Part shown: in pieces, positions 1 to 8,774 of the stretch
How positions within the stretch are numbered: position 1 is the stretch's first letter
Layout: every line of letters begins with the position of its first letter
Assembly (NCBI GenBank): GCA_947626845.1
Contig: CANQTW010000011.1
Span: forward strand, 1-64,000
Direction of reading: 5' to 3'
DNA: 64,000 nt
Source: an uncultured Oscillospiraceae bacterium
Lineage (GTDB): Bacteria > Bacillota > Clostridia > Oscillospirales > Oscillospiraceae
The notes under the pieces: model-generated
Told to the model about the DNA's origin: nothing
Seen by the model: only the letters and a program-made list of their open reading frames with translations
The model's database searches: none
Position numbers and translations under genes: made by a program

Positions 1-522
1 ACCGCCTCCGGGAACCTGACGGCGGAGCGGGTACGGCTGGCCTCCCTGTCCGCCGCCCTGGCCAGCGGCGACGTGGAGCTGCGGGACGTGGAGGCGGAGG
101 GCCGCCTCAGCGCCTCCTCCGCCAGCGGCAATGTGGACGCGGCGAGACTCACCGCCCCGGAGATCGCCCTCACCTCCGCCAGCGGCGACGTGGAGCTGGC
201 GGATATCCGCTGCGGCTCCCTCACCGCCAAATCGGCCAGCGGCGACGTGGATTTGGAGAATATATCTCCGGCGGAGAAGCTGACAGCCGGCGCCGTCAGC
301 GGGGATGTGTCCGCCGGGCTGGATATCCCCTGTCCGGAACTCACCCTGGAGACCGTCAGCGGCGATATCGAGCTGTCCCTCCCCGGTCCGGAGTCCCTCT
401 ACACCGTGATGGCCCGCAGCTCCAGCGGCGACGTCCGCATCGGCGGCGACGCCCTCACCGGCCCCAACCGCGTGCGGATCAAGGCCCTCTCCGGGGATAT
501 CGACGTGAGCTTTGGGGGGTGA
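1..522 (+). CDS. DUF4097-family beta-repeat protein, C-terminal part
   Basis: The reading frame is open from the first base, so the N-terminus lies upstream of the window. The 173 visible codons are a run of short beta-strand repeats, each centred on SASGDV or SVSGDI, as in DUF4097 (putative adhesin/beta-helix) proteins. No membrane segment is visible in this part. It ends in TGA 4 bases before the start of the DUF1700 gene, so the two are probably translationally coupled. A second DUF4097 gene follows. In Firmicutes such clusters usually begin with a PadR regulator and respond to envelope stress; that gene, if present, is outside the window. The molecular function of the family is unknown. 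Confidence 0.85.
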   Translation, partial: TASGNLTAERVRLASLSAALASGDVELRDVEAEGRLSASSASGNVDAARLTAPEIALTSASGDVELADIRCGSLTAKSASGDVDLENISPAEKLTAGAVSGDVSAGLDIPCPELTLETVSGDIELSLPGPESLYTVMARSSSGDVRIGGDALTGPNRVRIKALSGDIDVSFGG

Positions 523-526
523 GCGT

Positions 527-1165
527 GTGACGACAGATACATTTCTTGCCGCCCTTACCCACCGGCTGGGGTATCTGCCCTACGGCGAGGTAAAAAAGAC
601 CGTGGACTTCTACCGGGAGGCCATCGCTGACCGGATGGAGGACGGCATGACCGAGGCGGAGGCGGTGGCCGCCTTGGGCAGTGTGGACGATATCGTGCGG
701 GAGATCGAGATGAACCTGCCCCTCTCCACCGTGGTCAAAACGCGGGTGGACGACGCGCGGGAACGGGCAAAGGAGCAGAAGGAGTCGAGAGGCGGCGGGA
801 CAAACGCTTTTAAGCTCCTCTTCCTCATCCTCACCTGCCCCATCTGGGGTTCCCTGCTCATCGCCGGGATCGCCGTGGCGCTGGGGCTTCTGGTGGCGCT
901 CTTTTCCATCGTCTTCGCCCTGGCCGTCACCGCCGTGGCCTTTATCGCCAGCGGCCTCGCCATAGCCGTCGCGGCTTTCATCGTCCCCTATCCGGGTCTG
1001 GCCCCACGGCTGATGCTGTCGGGGACCGGGCTGTTGATCACGGCGCTGGGCTGTGTCTTCGTGTTTGCCGCCATGATTACGGAAAAAGCCGTGTCCGGCT
1101 CCCTCCGGTTCACCGGGAGGACCGTTAAAAAAGCCATACTCCGCGGAAAGGGGGCGAGCGCGTGA
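527..1165 (+). CDS. DUF1700-family membrane protein
   Basis: This 212-residue protein has a soluble N-terminal part (FLAALTHRLGYLP followed by the acidic AIADRMEDGMTEAEAVAALG segment) typical of DUF1700/HAAS proteins. Strongly hydrophobic membrane segments lie in roughly residues 95-185. The frame is open from TTG 512, but GTG 527 is preferred because the G-rich ribosome site at 514-523 lies just ahead of it. It overlaps the following DUF4097 gene by 4 bp. In related clusters DUF1700 proteins sit between a PadR regulator and DUF4097 proteins and are thought to work with them at the membrane; that role is inferred from neighbours only. Confidence 0.85.
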   Translation: MTTDTFLAALTHRLGYLPYGEVKKTVDFYREAIADRMEDGMTEAEAVAALGSVDDIVREIEMNLPLSTVVKTRVDDARERAKEQKESRGGGTNAFKLLFLILTCPIWGSLLIAGIAVALGLLVALFSIVFALAVTAVAFIASGLAIAVAAFIVPYPGLAPRLMLSGTGLLITALGCVFVFAAMITEKAVSGSLRFTGRTVKKAILRGKGASA

Positions 1166-1992
1166 AAAAGGCTTTGATCATCGCCGCGGCCCTGTTCGCC
1201 GTGGGGGCGCTGCTGTTTGGCGCCGGAGCCGTCATGGCAAAGGGCGATTGGAGCGTTATGAACATCGAAACTGGGCTTGTAAAAATCGACCTTACGGGCA
1301 GCGACTCCGCCGGCGACGCCTTCCGGTACACCTGTCACGCCGAGGGGATGGAGCGCATCATAATCGACGCCATCAACGCCGACGTGACCGTCCGATACGG
1401 GGACGGGGACGAAATAGGCATCCTCAGCGACTCCGCCGAGGGCGTGGAGGTCACGCAGTCGGTGGACGGGACACTGTCAGTGACCCAGAAGAAAAAGGCG
1501 GACTTTACGCTTTTCATGATCGACTTTGGCCGGAACGCCAGGGAGATCATCGTTCTCCTCCCCTCCGGCTTCGCCCCCGCGCTGACCGTCTCCACCGTCA
1601 GCGGAGACGTGGAAATCGAAGCCGCCGCTTTGGGCGATACGAAGCTGGTGACCACCAGCGGTGATATCAGTGTCCCCTCCCTCTCCTGCCGCTCCTTCTC
1701 CGCAAAGACCGTCTCCGGCGAAATTGAGCTGGGCGCGGTGACGGCGGATTCCCTCGACCTGTCCACCACCTCCGGGGACGTGGACTTTGACCTTGTGGCC
1801 GCCTCCGGCGGCGTTCACCTCTCCTCCGTCTCCGGCGATATCACCGGCGGCCTGTCCGGCGGGCGGGAGGACTACACGGTGAGCGTCTCCACCGTCTCCG
1901 GCGATACCCGCCTCACCTCCGGCGGCCAAGGCCCCATACCTCTCTCCGCCGGCACCGTCTCCGGCGATATCGACGTGCGGTTTGAGGAATAA
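1162..1992 (+). CDS. DUF4097-family protein with N-terminal membrane anchor
   Basis: The 276-residue product starts at GTG 1162, overlapping the previous stop by 4 bp. Residues 1-26 form a signal-anchor (MKKALIIAAALFAVGALLF), so the rest is probably outside the membrane. From about residue 130 to the end it is built of repeats containing TVSGDVEI, TTSGDISV, TTSGDVDF and SVSGDI, predicted to form a beta-helix-like stack. It is a paralogue of the gene at the window start, and the three genes probably form one operon. The function is unknown; envelope stress or adhesion is a guess from the family. Confidence 0.85.
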   Translation: MKKALIIAAALFAVGALLFGAGAVMAKGDWSVMNIETGLVKIDLTGSDSAGDAFRYTCHAEGMERIIIDAINADVTVRYGDGDEIGILSDSAEGVEVTQSVDGTLSVTQKKKADFTLFMIDFGRNAREIIVLLPSGFAPALTVSTVSGDVEIEAAALGDTKLVTTSGDISVPSLSCRSFSAKTVSGEIELGAVTADSLDLSTTSGDVDFDLVAASGGVHLSSVSGDITGGLSGGREDYTVSVSTVSGDTRLTSGGQGPIPLSAGTVSGDIDVRFEE

Positions 1993-2034
1993 GGGCCGCC
2001 AAGGGACATCAATCTTTTTACAGGAGAGTGGAAA

Positions 2035-2790
2035 ATGAAATCCATCGCGTTTAAAAATGTGGCCGGTATCATACTCCTGCCCGCCCAGGCCGACGGAGTC
2101 GAGGGCTGGTTCGCCTTTGACACCGGCGCTATGCAGACGACGGTAAACAGCGCCTATTTTTCCAATCTTGCGGGCAAGGCGAAGGAGGTCGCTGTCTTCA
2201 ATGAGGGAATGGCAATCAACGCCGCGTCGGAGGCAAGGCTTCGGGAGCTCACCTTTGGGCCGATCACGGTAAACGACCTTTCAGTGATATGTATGGATGC
2301 GTCCTATGTGGAAAACAGCCTGAGAACCTTCGAGCCGGACATCCGCTTACTCGGCTCCATCGGTATGGAGGCCCTTGGCGATGTGCCTGTCCTGCTGGAC
2401 TATCAGAGGTCCGTCTTGACCGTCGAGCCCGCTGTCAGCACCGAAAGCGCTGAAAAGCTTCCGCTGTCCAGGGAGGCGCTGCCGGTGATCACGCTGTCGA
2501 TCAGCGGGGAGGCCCACCGGTTTGTCCTGGACACGGGGGCCAACACATGCCTGCTGTCCGGCGACCTGGCGGATAAGGTGGATACCACTCCCCTGGCGGA
2601 TTCTCCGGGCGTCTATGTCCTTCCGGAGATCACCGCCGGAACGCGCAAATATCAAAATATCAACGCCGTGTTTACGGACATCTCCCAAATCCGTGAGCGC
2701 GTCCAGGTGGACGGCGTGATCGGCAGTCAGATCCTCTCGGCGCAGCTGTCCCTCCTGGACTTCCCCCACAGCGCCCTGTGGCTGTTCTAA
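2035..2790 (+). CDS. retropepsin-like aspartic protease with two DTGA motifs
   Basis: The 251-residue protein has two copies of the aspartyl-protease active-site signature: FAFDTGAMQTTVN with Asp29 and FVLDTGANTCLLSG with Asp166. Each is followed by a hydrophobic-hydrophobic-Gly element (LLGSIGMEAL, VDGVIGSQIL) as in retropepsin-type folds (Asp_protease_2 and relatives). The spacing suggests two retropepsin lobes in one chain, a bacterial pseudo-dimer. There is no signal peptide, so it is predicted cytosolic. A ribosome site (CAGGAGAG) precedes ATG 2035. It lies 42 bp after the DUF4097 cluster and may be co-transcribed. Its substrate is unknown. Confidence 0.75.
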   Translation: MKSIAFKNVAGIILLPAQADGVEGWFAFDTGAMQTTVNSAYFSNLAGKAKEVAVFNEGMAINAASEARLRELTFGPITVNDLSVICMDASYVENSLRTFEPDIRLLGSIGMEALGDVPVLLDYQRSVLTVEPAVSTESAEKLPLSREALPVITLSISGEAHRFVLDTGANTCLLSGDLADKVDTTPLADSPGVYVLPEITAGTRKYQNINAVFTDISQIRERVQVDGVIGSQILSAQLSLLDFPHSALWLF

Positions 2791-2868
2791 AGAAAAAGCC
2801 CGCCGAATTTCCGGAGCATTTCGTACAACCCCCGACGCGCGGCGATTTTCCCCCCCCTTTATTCAAAA

Positions 2869-2903
2869 TGCCGGACAGGAGCCTTTTCCTGTCCGGCATT
2901 TTT
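2869..2903 (+). terminator. intrinsic terminator, probably bidirectional
   Basis: A 12-bp perfect stem (TGCCGGACAGGA with its complement, 6-nt loop) is followed by TTTTTG on the plus strand. On the minus strand the stem is followed by TTTTGAAT. It lies between the convergent protease gene and the 3' end of the arabinan operon and can serve both. Confidence 0.85.
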
Positions 2904-2943
2904 GTGCAAAGTAGAAATAATTAAAAATATTTAAAAATAATGC

Positions 2944-2972
2944 TTGACATCTGCTTCGCATTGTGCTATACT
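2944..2972 (+). promoter_or_regulatory. strong sigma-A-type promoter pointing into fsa antisense
   Basis: TTGACA at 2944-2949, a 17-bp spacer and TATACT at 2967-2972 give a near-consensus promoter. It points right, but the next gene in that direction (2991-3644) is on the minus strand and no plus-strand ORF with a ribosome site follows. It could make an antisense RNA against the last gene of the arabinan operon, or be the remnant of a lost gene. Confidence 0.6.
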
Positions 2973-2990
2973 GCAAAGCACAGTGGGATT

Positions 2991-3644
2991 TTACTCGCCG
3001 AAAACGGCGATGTAGTCCTTCTTGAACTTCTCGATACCGGCGTCGGTCAGGGGATGATGGAGCATCTGCTCGATGACGCTGTACGGGATGGTGGCGATAT
3101 GGGCGCCGGCCAGGGCGCACTGGGTCACGTGGATGGGATTGCGGATAGAGGCGCAGATGATCTCGGTGTCGAAGCCGTAATTATCGAAGATGGTGACGAT
3201 ATCCTCGATGAGGGCCACGCCCTCGGTGGAGATGTCGTCCAGACGGCCCAGGAAGGGGCTGACGTAGGTGGCTCCCGCGCGGGCGGCCAGAAGCGCCTGG
3301 TTGGCGGTGAACACCAAGGTCACATTGGTCTTGATGCCCTCGCTGTGCAGGACCTTCACGGCCTTGAGGCCCTCGGCGGTCATGGGAATTTTCACGACCA
3401 TGTTGGGATGGATGGCGGCGATCTCGCGGCCTTCCTTGATCATGCCCTCGGCGTCGGTGGTGGTGGCCTTGACCTCGCCGGAGATGGGGCCGTCCACGAT
3501 GGAGGTGATCTCCTGAATGACCTCCTTGAAGTCCCTGCCCTCCTTGGCGATAAGGCTGGGGTTGGTGGTGACGCCGCAGATGACGCCCAGATCGTTTGCC
3601 TTGCGGATGTCCTCCACATGGGCGGTGTCGATGAAGAGTTTCAT
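2991..3644 (-). CDS. fsa: fructose-6-phosphate aldolase / small transaldolase
   Basis: The 217-residue class I aldolase is of the FSA/TalC type: [13 protein letters not shown] at the start, [13 protein letters not shown], and Schiff-base Lys85 in [10 protein letters not shown], the same position as in E. coli FSA. At about 220 residues it belongs to the short subfamily, not classical TalB. The clear ribosome site TAGGAGGAATATACA precedes ATG 3644. As last gene of the arabinose operon, next to split transketolase, it most likely acts as transaldolase (sedoheptulose-7-P + glyceraldehyde-3-P to erythrose-4-P + fructose-6-P); true fructose-6-P aldolase activity cannot be excluded. Confidence 0.85.
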   Translation of the reverse strand: MKLFIDTAHVEDIRKANDLGVICGVTTNPSLIAKEGRDFKEVIQEITSIVDGPISGEVKATTTDAEGMIKEGREIAAIHPNMVVKIPMTAEGLKAVKVLHSEGIKTNVTLVFTANQALLAARAGATYVSPFLGRLDDISTEGVALIEDIVTIFDNYGFDTEIICASIRNPIHVTQCALAGAHIATIPYSVIEQMLHHPLTDAGIEKFKKDYIAVFGE

Positions 3645-3747
3645 TGTATATTCCTCCTAAAGTAATGATTTGATTTTCCTTGTTCGTGGGAACGGGAGGG
3701 TCACGGCCCCTCCCCTGCGGACATAAATGAAAAAATGTCCGTTTTTG

Positions 3748-3775
3748 CCGTAGGGGCGGGTTCCAAACCCGCCCG
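3748..3775. repeat. dispersed hairpin repeat, copy 1 of 2
   Basis: The element (GGGGCGGGTT and AACCCGCCC arms around a short CCA core, preceded by GCCGTA) lies in the 142-bp gap between the transketolase and transaldolase genes. The same unit, with one substitution and one extra A, recurs at 62754-62783. It is probably a REP-like intergenic hairpin in the operon mRNA. Confidence 0.55.
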
Positions 3776-3786
3776 CGTACCGGGTC

Positions 3787-4725
3787 TTACAGCTCCTTTG
3801 CCACCTTCGCGATGTTCTCCGCGGAGAGGCCGAACTGCTTGAGCAGGGGCACGGCGGGGCCGGAATGGCCGAACTCGTCGTTGACGCCCACGCGCTTCAC
3901 CTTGCAGGAGACGCCGGACTCGGCTACCACGGCGCAGACCGCCTCGCCCAGGCCGCCGATGACGCTGTGCTCCTCGGCGGTGACGATCTTGCCGCACTCG
4001 CGGGCGGCCTTCAGGACGATCTCGGTATCCAGGGGCTTGATGGTGCAGATATTGATGACGCGGGCATGGATGCCCTCGGCCTTCAGCGCCTCGGCGGCCT
4101 GGAGGGCCTCGTAGACCATAAGACCCGTGGCGATAATGGCCACGTCGCCGCCCTCACAGAGGGTCTCGCCCATCCCGATCTCAAACTTGAAATTGTTTTC
4201 GTCGTGGAACACGGGAATGGCCAACCGGCCAAAGCGCAGATACACCGGCCCCACATGCTCATAGGCGGCGCGGACGGCGGCCTCGGCCTCCACCGCGTCG
4301 GAGGGGCACAGCACCACCATGCCGGGGATGGAGCGCATCAGGGCGAAGTCCTCGCAGCACTGGTGGGAGGCGCCGTCCTCGCCCACGGAGATACCGCCGT
4401 GGGTGGCGCCGATCTTCACATTCAGATGGGGGTAGCCGATGGAGTTGCGCACCTGCTCAAAGGCCCGTCCCGCGGCGAACATGGCGAAGGAGGAGGCGAA
4501 GGGCACCAGGCCCATGCTGGCCGCGCCGGCGGCCACCGCCATCATATTGCCCTCGGCGATGCCGCACTCAAAGTGCCTGTCGGGGAAAGCCTTTCTGAAA
4601 ACGCCCGTCTTGGTGGCGGCGGCCAGGTCCGCCTCGAAAACCACCAGATCGGATTTCTCCGCGCCCAGCTTGGCCAACGCCTGGCCGTAGGCGTCGCGGG
4701 TTGCCATTTTCTTTACTTCACTCAT
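3787..4725 (-). CDS. transketolase, C-terminal subunit
   Basis: The 312-residue protein carries the pyrimidine-binding and C-terminal domains of transketolase. GIAEGNMMAVAAGAA includes the family's cofactor-contacting glutamate, and GEDGASHQCCEDFALMRSIP is also characteristic. It partners the N-terminal subunit encoded immediately upstream; the start ATG 4725 follows that stop by one base, with GGAGGCG upstream. Together they transfer two-carbon units from xylulose-5-P, linking arabinose to glycolysis. Split transketolases are normal in clostridia. Confidence 0.93.
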   Translation of the reverse strand: MSEVKKMATRDAYGQALAKLGAEKSDLVVFEADLAAATKTGVFRKAFPDRHFECGIAEGNMMAVAAGAASMGLVPFASSFAMFAAGRAFEQVRNSIGYPHLNVKIGATHGGISVGEDGASHQCCEDFALMRSIPGMVVLCPSDAVEAEAAVRAAYEHVGPVYLRFGRLAIPVFHDENNFKFEIGMGETLCEGGDVAIIATGLMVYEALQAAEALKAEGIHARVINICTIKPLDTEIVLKAARECGKIVTAEEHSVIGGLGEAVCAVVAESGVSCKVKRVGVNDEFGHSGPAVPLLKQFGLSAENIAKVAKEL

Positions 4726-4726
4726 C

Positions 4727-5572
4727 TTATTTCGCCTCCAGTTCCGCTAAATGCGCGTTCAATTCGTTCATGGCGATCTCATATTCCGCGTCGTTGGGCG
4801 CCTTGCCGTGCCATTCCACGGAGTTGGTCATATAGCTGACGCCGGTGCCCTTGACGGTGTGCATCACGATGCCGAAGGGCTTGCCCTTTGTCTCGCGGGC
4901 CTTTTTGAAGGCGGCCTCCATCTGGTCAAAGTCGTGGCCGTTGATCTCCATGACCTCAAAGCCGAAAGCACGCAGTTTCGCGGCGATGTCGCCGGAATCC
5001 ATCACGTCCTTTGTGGGCCCGTCGATCTGCAGGCCGTTCTTGTCGATGATGGCCACAAAGTTGTCCAGCTTATAGTGGGCGGCGAACATGAAGGCCTCCC
5101 AGACCTGGCCCTCCTCGATCTCACCGTCGCCCAGAAGCGTATAGACACGGCAGGTCTTGCCCATGTATTTGGCGGCCTTGGCCATACCGGCGGCGCAGGA
5201 GACGCCCTGGCCCAGAGAGCCGGTGGACATATCCACGCCGGGGGTCAGGTTCATGTTGGGGTGGCCCTGCAGGTGGCTGCCGATCTGCCGGAGGGTCTTC
5301 AGATCCTCCCAGGGGAAGAAGCCGCGAAGGGCCAGGGCGGCGTAGAGGCCGGGAGCGGTGTGGCCCTTGCTGAGCACGAACCGGTCACGGTCAGGATTTT
5401 TAGGGTCGTTAGGGTCGATGTTCAGCTCCTTGAAGTAGAGGTAGGTGAACATATCGGCGGCGGAGAGGGAGCCGCCGGGGTGGCCCGCCTTGGCCGCGTG
5501 GGTGCCCTCGATGACGCCCATGCGCACCTTTGTGGCCTTGACGGCCAGCTCTTTCTTTTCCAAATCAGTCAT
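4727..5572 (-). CDS. transketolase, N-terminal subunit
   Basis: The 281-residue thiamine-diphosphate-binding half has GHPGGSLSAADMFTYLYF near the N-terminus and the ThDP motif GDGEIEEGQVWEA...NFVAIIDKNGLQ (GDG through N). It is followed directly by the C-terminal half, and the pair makes one transketolase. The ribosome site GAGGAGGAAG precedes ATG 5572, 17 bp after araD. Presence in the arabinose operon suggests supply of transketolase matched to pentose flux. Confidence 0.93.
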   Translation of the reverse strand: MTDLEKKELAVKATKVRMGVIEGTHAAKAGHPGGSLSAADMFTYLYFKELNIDPNDPKNPDRDRFVLSKGHTAPGLYAALALRGFFPWEDLKTLRQIGSHLQGHPNMNLTPGVDMSTGSLGQGVSCAAGMAKAAKYMGKTCRVYTLLGDGEIEEGQVWEAFMFAAHYKLDNFVAIIDKNGLQIDGPTKDVMDSGDIAAKLRAFGFEVMEINGHDFDQMEAAFKKARETKGKPFGIVMHTVKGTGVSYMTNSVEWHGKAPNDAEYEIAMNELNAHLAELEAK

Positions 5573-5589
5573 TGCGGTTTTCTTCCTCC

Positions 5590-6285
5590 TCAGTTTTGTC
5601 CGTAATAGGCGTTGGCGCCGTGCTTGCGGAGATAGTGCTTGTCCAGCAGCTCCTGCTGCATCACCGGAAGTCCGGGGGTGAGCGCCATGGCGTGGAAAGC
5701 CATAAAGGCCACCTCCTCCAGCACCACGGCGTTGTGGACGGCGTTCATGGGGTCGGTCCCCCAGGCGAAAGGCCCGTGGGAGCAGACCAGCACCGCCGGA
5801 ATATCCACGGGGGAGATGTCCCGCTTGATAAAGGTCTCGATGATGACGTTGCCCGTCTCCAGCTCGTACTCCCCCGCGATCTCCTCCGGAGTCATGCGGC
5901 GGGTGCAGGGGATCTCGCCGTAGAAATAGTCGCCCTGGGTGGTGCCGAAGGGCGGGATGCCGCGTCCGGCCTGGGCAAAGGATGTGGCCCAGCGGGAGTG
6001 GGTGTGGACAACGCCGCCCAGGGCCGGAAAGGCCTTGTAGAGGGCCACATGGGTGGGCGTGTCGGAGGAGGGCTTATAGCGCCCCTCCACCCGGTTGCCG
6101 TTCAGGTCCACCACCACCATGTCCTCCGCCTTCATGCCGTCGTACTCCACGCCGGAGGGCTTGATGACCACCAGGCCCCGCTCCCGGTCAATGCCGGAGA
6201 CGTTGCCCCAGGTGAAGGTCACAAGGCCGTGTTTGGGCAGGAGCAGGTTGGCCTCCAGGACCTGCTGTTTGAGCTTTTCAAGCAT
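5590..6285 (-). CDS. araD: L-ribulose-5-phosphate 4-epimerase
   Basis: The 231-residue class II aldolase-fold epimerase converts L-ribulose-5-P to D-xylulose-5-P. The zinc site is clear: His94 and His96 in VVHTHSRW and His170 in [10 protein letters not shown], with Asp75 in KPSSDTPTH, one residue offset from E. coli AraD. The C-terminal [11 protein letters not shown] is typical. It sits between the HAD phosphatase and split transketolase. Alternative family members (fuculose aldolase) are unlikely given the length and the araA/kinase context. Confidence 0.95.
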   Translation of the reverse strand: MLEKLKQQVLEANLLLPKHGLVTFTWGNVSGIDRERGLVVIKPSGVEYDGMKAEDMVVVDLNGNRVEGRYKPSSDTPTHVALYKAFPALGGVVHTHSRWATSFAQAGRGIPPFGTTQGDYFYGEIPCTRRMTPEEIAGEYELETGNVIIETFIKRDISPVDIPAVLVCSHGPFAWGTDPMNAVHNAVVLEEVAFMAFHAMALTPGLPVMQQELLDKHYLRKHGANAYYGQN

Positions 6286-6335
6286 ATTGGGTTTCCTCCT
6301 CTATGTATGAACGTTATAGCGTTTGAATTGGCCGG

Positions 6336-7151
6336 CTACCGGCCGGCGGCAGGAAACAGCGCCTCCAGAAAATCGGCGACCGCGTCGGAATTGTTGTCCC
6401 CGATGACCGTATCGGCGGCGGCCTTCACCTCCGGCACGGCGTTGCCCATGGCCACGCCCCATCCGGCAAGGGAGAGCATCTCCACGTCGGCAAGATCGTC
6501 GCCAAAGGCGATGATGTCCCTGGGGCTGAGGCGCAGCGCCTCGCAGAGCTTTTCGACGCCCACGGCCTTGGTGACGCCCTTTTTGGTGAGCTTGTGCCAG
6601 CGGGAGTTTACGAATCTGACAACATCCGCGAAGGGCAGGGACTCCCGCAGGGCCGCGGCCATGGCGTCCTCCTCCAGCTTGACGCAGAACATCAGCGGGT
6701 CTTCGGGGAGCCGGGTAAAGTCCGTCTCCACGCAGTCCTCAAAGCCGACAGCGACGGTGTGCTCGGTGACCGGATAGTTGCGGTAGTGGGTGTCCGGCGT
6801 GTCTGCGTCCATAAGGACATCACAGCCGGCCACGGCCCGCGCCGCCTCAATTATACTACCGGTTTGCGCCGCTGTAAAGGGCGCGTGAAAGATTATCCTC
6901 TCCCCCGCCCGAACATGGGCCCCGCCGCTGGTGATCAGCACATCGGGATTCAGCTCCTGGGTAAACACCGCGGCGTTTTTCTCGCTTCGGGAGGTGGAGA
7001 CGCCGACGAGGGCGGCACCGGCCTGCCGGATACGGCGAAGGGCCTCCAAATTCCGCTCCGAGATGGTCTTGTCGCTCCGCAAAAGCGTGTCGTCCAGGTC
7101 GAAGAGCAGGAGCTTTGCCGGTTCCGGCAAAACGGCGTCCCGCTCCCTCAC
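6336..7151 (-). CDS. Cof-type HAD-IIB sugar-phosphatase
   Basis: The 271-residue haloacid dehalogenase has motif [16 protein letters not shown] with the nucleophile DLD, motif II VGVSTSR, and motif [24 protein letters not shown]. The large insert between motifs II and III places it in the Cof/HAD-IIB group. It starts at GTG 7151, overlapping the ribulokinase stop by 4 bp, so the two are coupled. The likely role is dephosphorylation of a dead-end or excess sugar phosphate made by the pathway; the substrate cannot be read from the sequence. Confidence 0.85.
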   Translation of the reverse strand: MRERDAVLPEPAKLLLFDLDDTLLRSDKTISERNLEALRRIRQAGAALVGVSTSRSEKNAAVFTQELNPDVLITSGGAHVRAGERIIFHAPFTAAQTGSIIEAARAVAGCDVLMDADTPDTHYRNYPVTEHTVAVGFEDCVETDFTRLPEDPLMFCVKLEEDAMAAALRESLPFADVVRFVNSRWHKLTKKGVTKAVGVEKLCEALRLSPRDIIAFGDDLADVEMLSLAGWGVAMGNAVPEVKAAADTVIGDNNSDAVADFLEALFPAAGR

Positions 7152-8716
7152 AGCACCTGGGTCGCCAGCCGCTCCACCGGCAGGGCCGCTTTATATTTGT
7201 CCAGGAAGGCGTTGAAGCCGTCCACGTCGGCCTTACCGGCCATCAGCGTGGTGGACCTGGCGGAGGCAAAGACGCGGGACTCCAGGTAGTCGTCCAACGC
7301 CTCGTCGGGCTTTTTCCAGATCATATAGGCGGCCAGGAGGGCCATGCCGTAGGGGCCGCCCTCTCCGGCGGTCTCCATGACGGAGACGGGCACGCCGGCG
7401 GCGGCGGAGAGCATGGTCTGGCCCACAGCCGGCGTCTTGAAGAAGCCGCCGTGGCCGTAGAGCTTGTCGATGCGCACCTTCTCCTCCCCCGTCAGGATAT
7501 CCAGGCCGATCTTCAGGGTGGCCAGCGCCGACAGCAGATGGGTCCGCATGAAATTGGCCAGCGTCACGTGGGAGTCCGGCGTTCTCACAAAGAGGGGCCG
7601 CCCCTCGTCCAGGTCGGTGACGCCCTCGCCGGAGAAGTAGTTGAAGCTCAGGAGCCCGCCGCAGTCGGGGTCGCCCTCCATGGCCTTTTTGAAGAGCAGG
7701 GTAAAGAGGTCGCCCCGGTCTATTGTAAAGCCGGCGGATTCGGCAAAGTCCGCGAACAGGCCCACCCAGGCGTTGATATCGCTGGTGCAGTTGTTGCAGT
7801 GGACCATGGCCACGGGAGCGCCGGCGGGGGTGGTGACCATGTCGATCTCCCGGTGGACGCCCAGAGGCTTATCCACCACCACCATGGCGAAATCCGAGGT
7901 GCCGGCGGAGACGTTGCCGGTGCCCACCCGCACGGAGTTGGTGGCGGCCATACCGGTGCCGGCGTCGCCCTCGCAGGGGGCCACGGGGATGCCGGGGACA
8001 AGCTCGCCTGTGGGGTCCAGGAACAGCGCGCCGGAGGCGGTGAGCATCCCCGCGTTCTCGCCGGCTGTAAGCACCTCCGGCAGCACGTCCCGAAGCTTCC
8101 AGTCATAGCCCTTGAACTCGGTGAGGGCGTCGAAGAGGTCCACCATCCGCTGGTCGTAGTCGTTTTTGGCGCTGTCGATGGGGAACATGCCGGCGGCCTC
8201 GCCCACGCCCATGACGTGGCGGCCCGTCAGCTCATAGTGGATATACCCCGCCAAGGTGGTAAGGTGCGCCAGCCGCGGCAGATGCTCCTCGCCGTTCAAA
8301 ATGGCCTGGTAGAGGTGGGCGATGGACCACCGCTGGGGGATGTTGAAGCCAAAGAGTCTGGTCAGCTCCCAGGCGGCCTGGCCGGTGATGGTGTTGCGCC
8401 AGGTGCGGAACTCCGCCAGCTGGTTCATGTCCTTGTCAAAGGGCAGATAGCCGTGCATCATGGCGGAGACGCCGATAGCGCCCACCGTGGTGAGCTCCAC
8501 GCCGAATTTGGCCTTCACGTCCTTTTTGAGGTTGGCGTAGCAGTCGCGAAGGCCCTGGTGGATGGCGTCCATGGAATAGGTCCAGACGCCGTTCACCAGC
8601 TGGTTCTCCCACTCGTGGTCGCCGGAGGCCACGGGGATGTGGTTTTCGTCGATGAGCACCGCCTTGATGCGGGTGGAGCCGAGCTCGATGCCCAGCGCCG
8701 TCTTTTTCAGATCCAT
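7148..8716 (-). CDS. FGGY-family carbohydrate kinase, probable L-ribulokinase
   Basis: The 522-residue kinase has the FGGY N-terminal phosphate-binding motif ([16 protein letters not shown]) and a C-terminal half with [17 protein letters not shown] and [15 protein letters not shown]. It resembles the clostridial AraK type more than E. coli AraB. Placed between araA-type and araD genes, it most likely phosphorylates L-ribulose to L-ribulose-5-P. Xylulokinase is the main alternative. ATG 8716 has AAGGAG 10 bases upstream. The stop overlaps the HAD start. Confidence 0.85.
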   Translation of the reverse strand: MDLKKTALGIELGSTRIKAVLIDENHIPVASGDHEWENQLVNGVWTYSMDAIHQGLRDCYANLKKDVKAKFGVELTTVGAIGVSAMMHGYLPFDKDMNQLAEFRTWRNTITGQAAWELTRLFGFNIPQRWSIAHLYQAILNGEEHLPRLAHLTTLAGYIHYELTGRHVMGVGEAAGMFPIDSAKNDYDQRMVDLFDALTEFKGYDWKLRDVLPEVLTAGENAGMLTASGALFLDPTGELVPGIPVAPCEGDAGTGMAATNSVRVGTGNVSAGTSDFAMVVVDKPLGVHREIDMVTTPAGAPVAMVHCNNCTSDINAWVGLFADFAESAGFTIDRGDLFTLLFKKAMEGDPDCGGLLSFNYFSGEGVTDLDEGRPLFVRTPDSHVTLANFMRTHLLSALATLKIGLDILTGEEKVRIDKLYGHGGFFKTPAVGQTMLSAAAGVPVSVMETAGEGGPYGMALLAAYMIWKKPDEALDDYLESRVFASARSTTLMAGKADVDGFNAFLDKYKAALPVERLATQVL

Positions 8717-8774
8717 AGGGTCAACACTCCTTCTTCATCGGTTATATTTTATAAATCAGATCCCGCTTGGGGGA

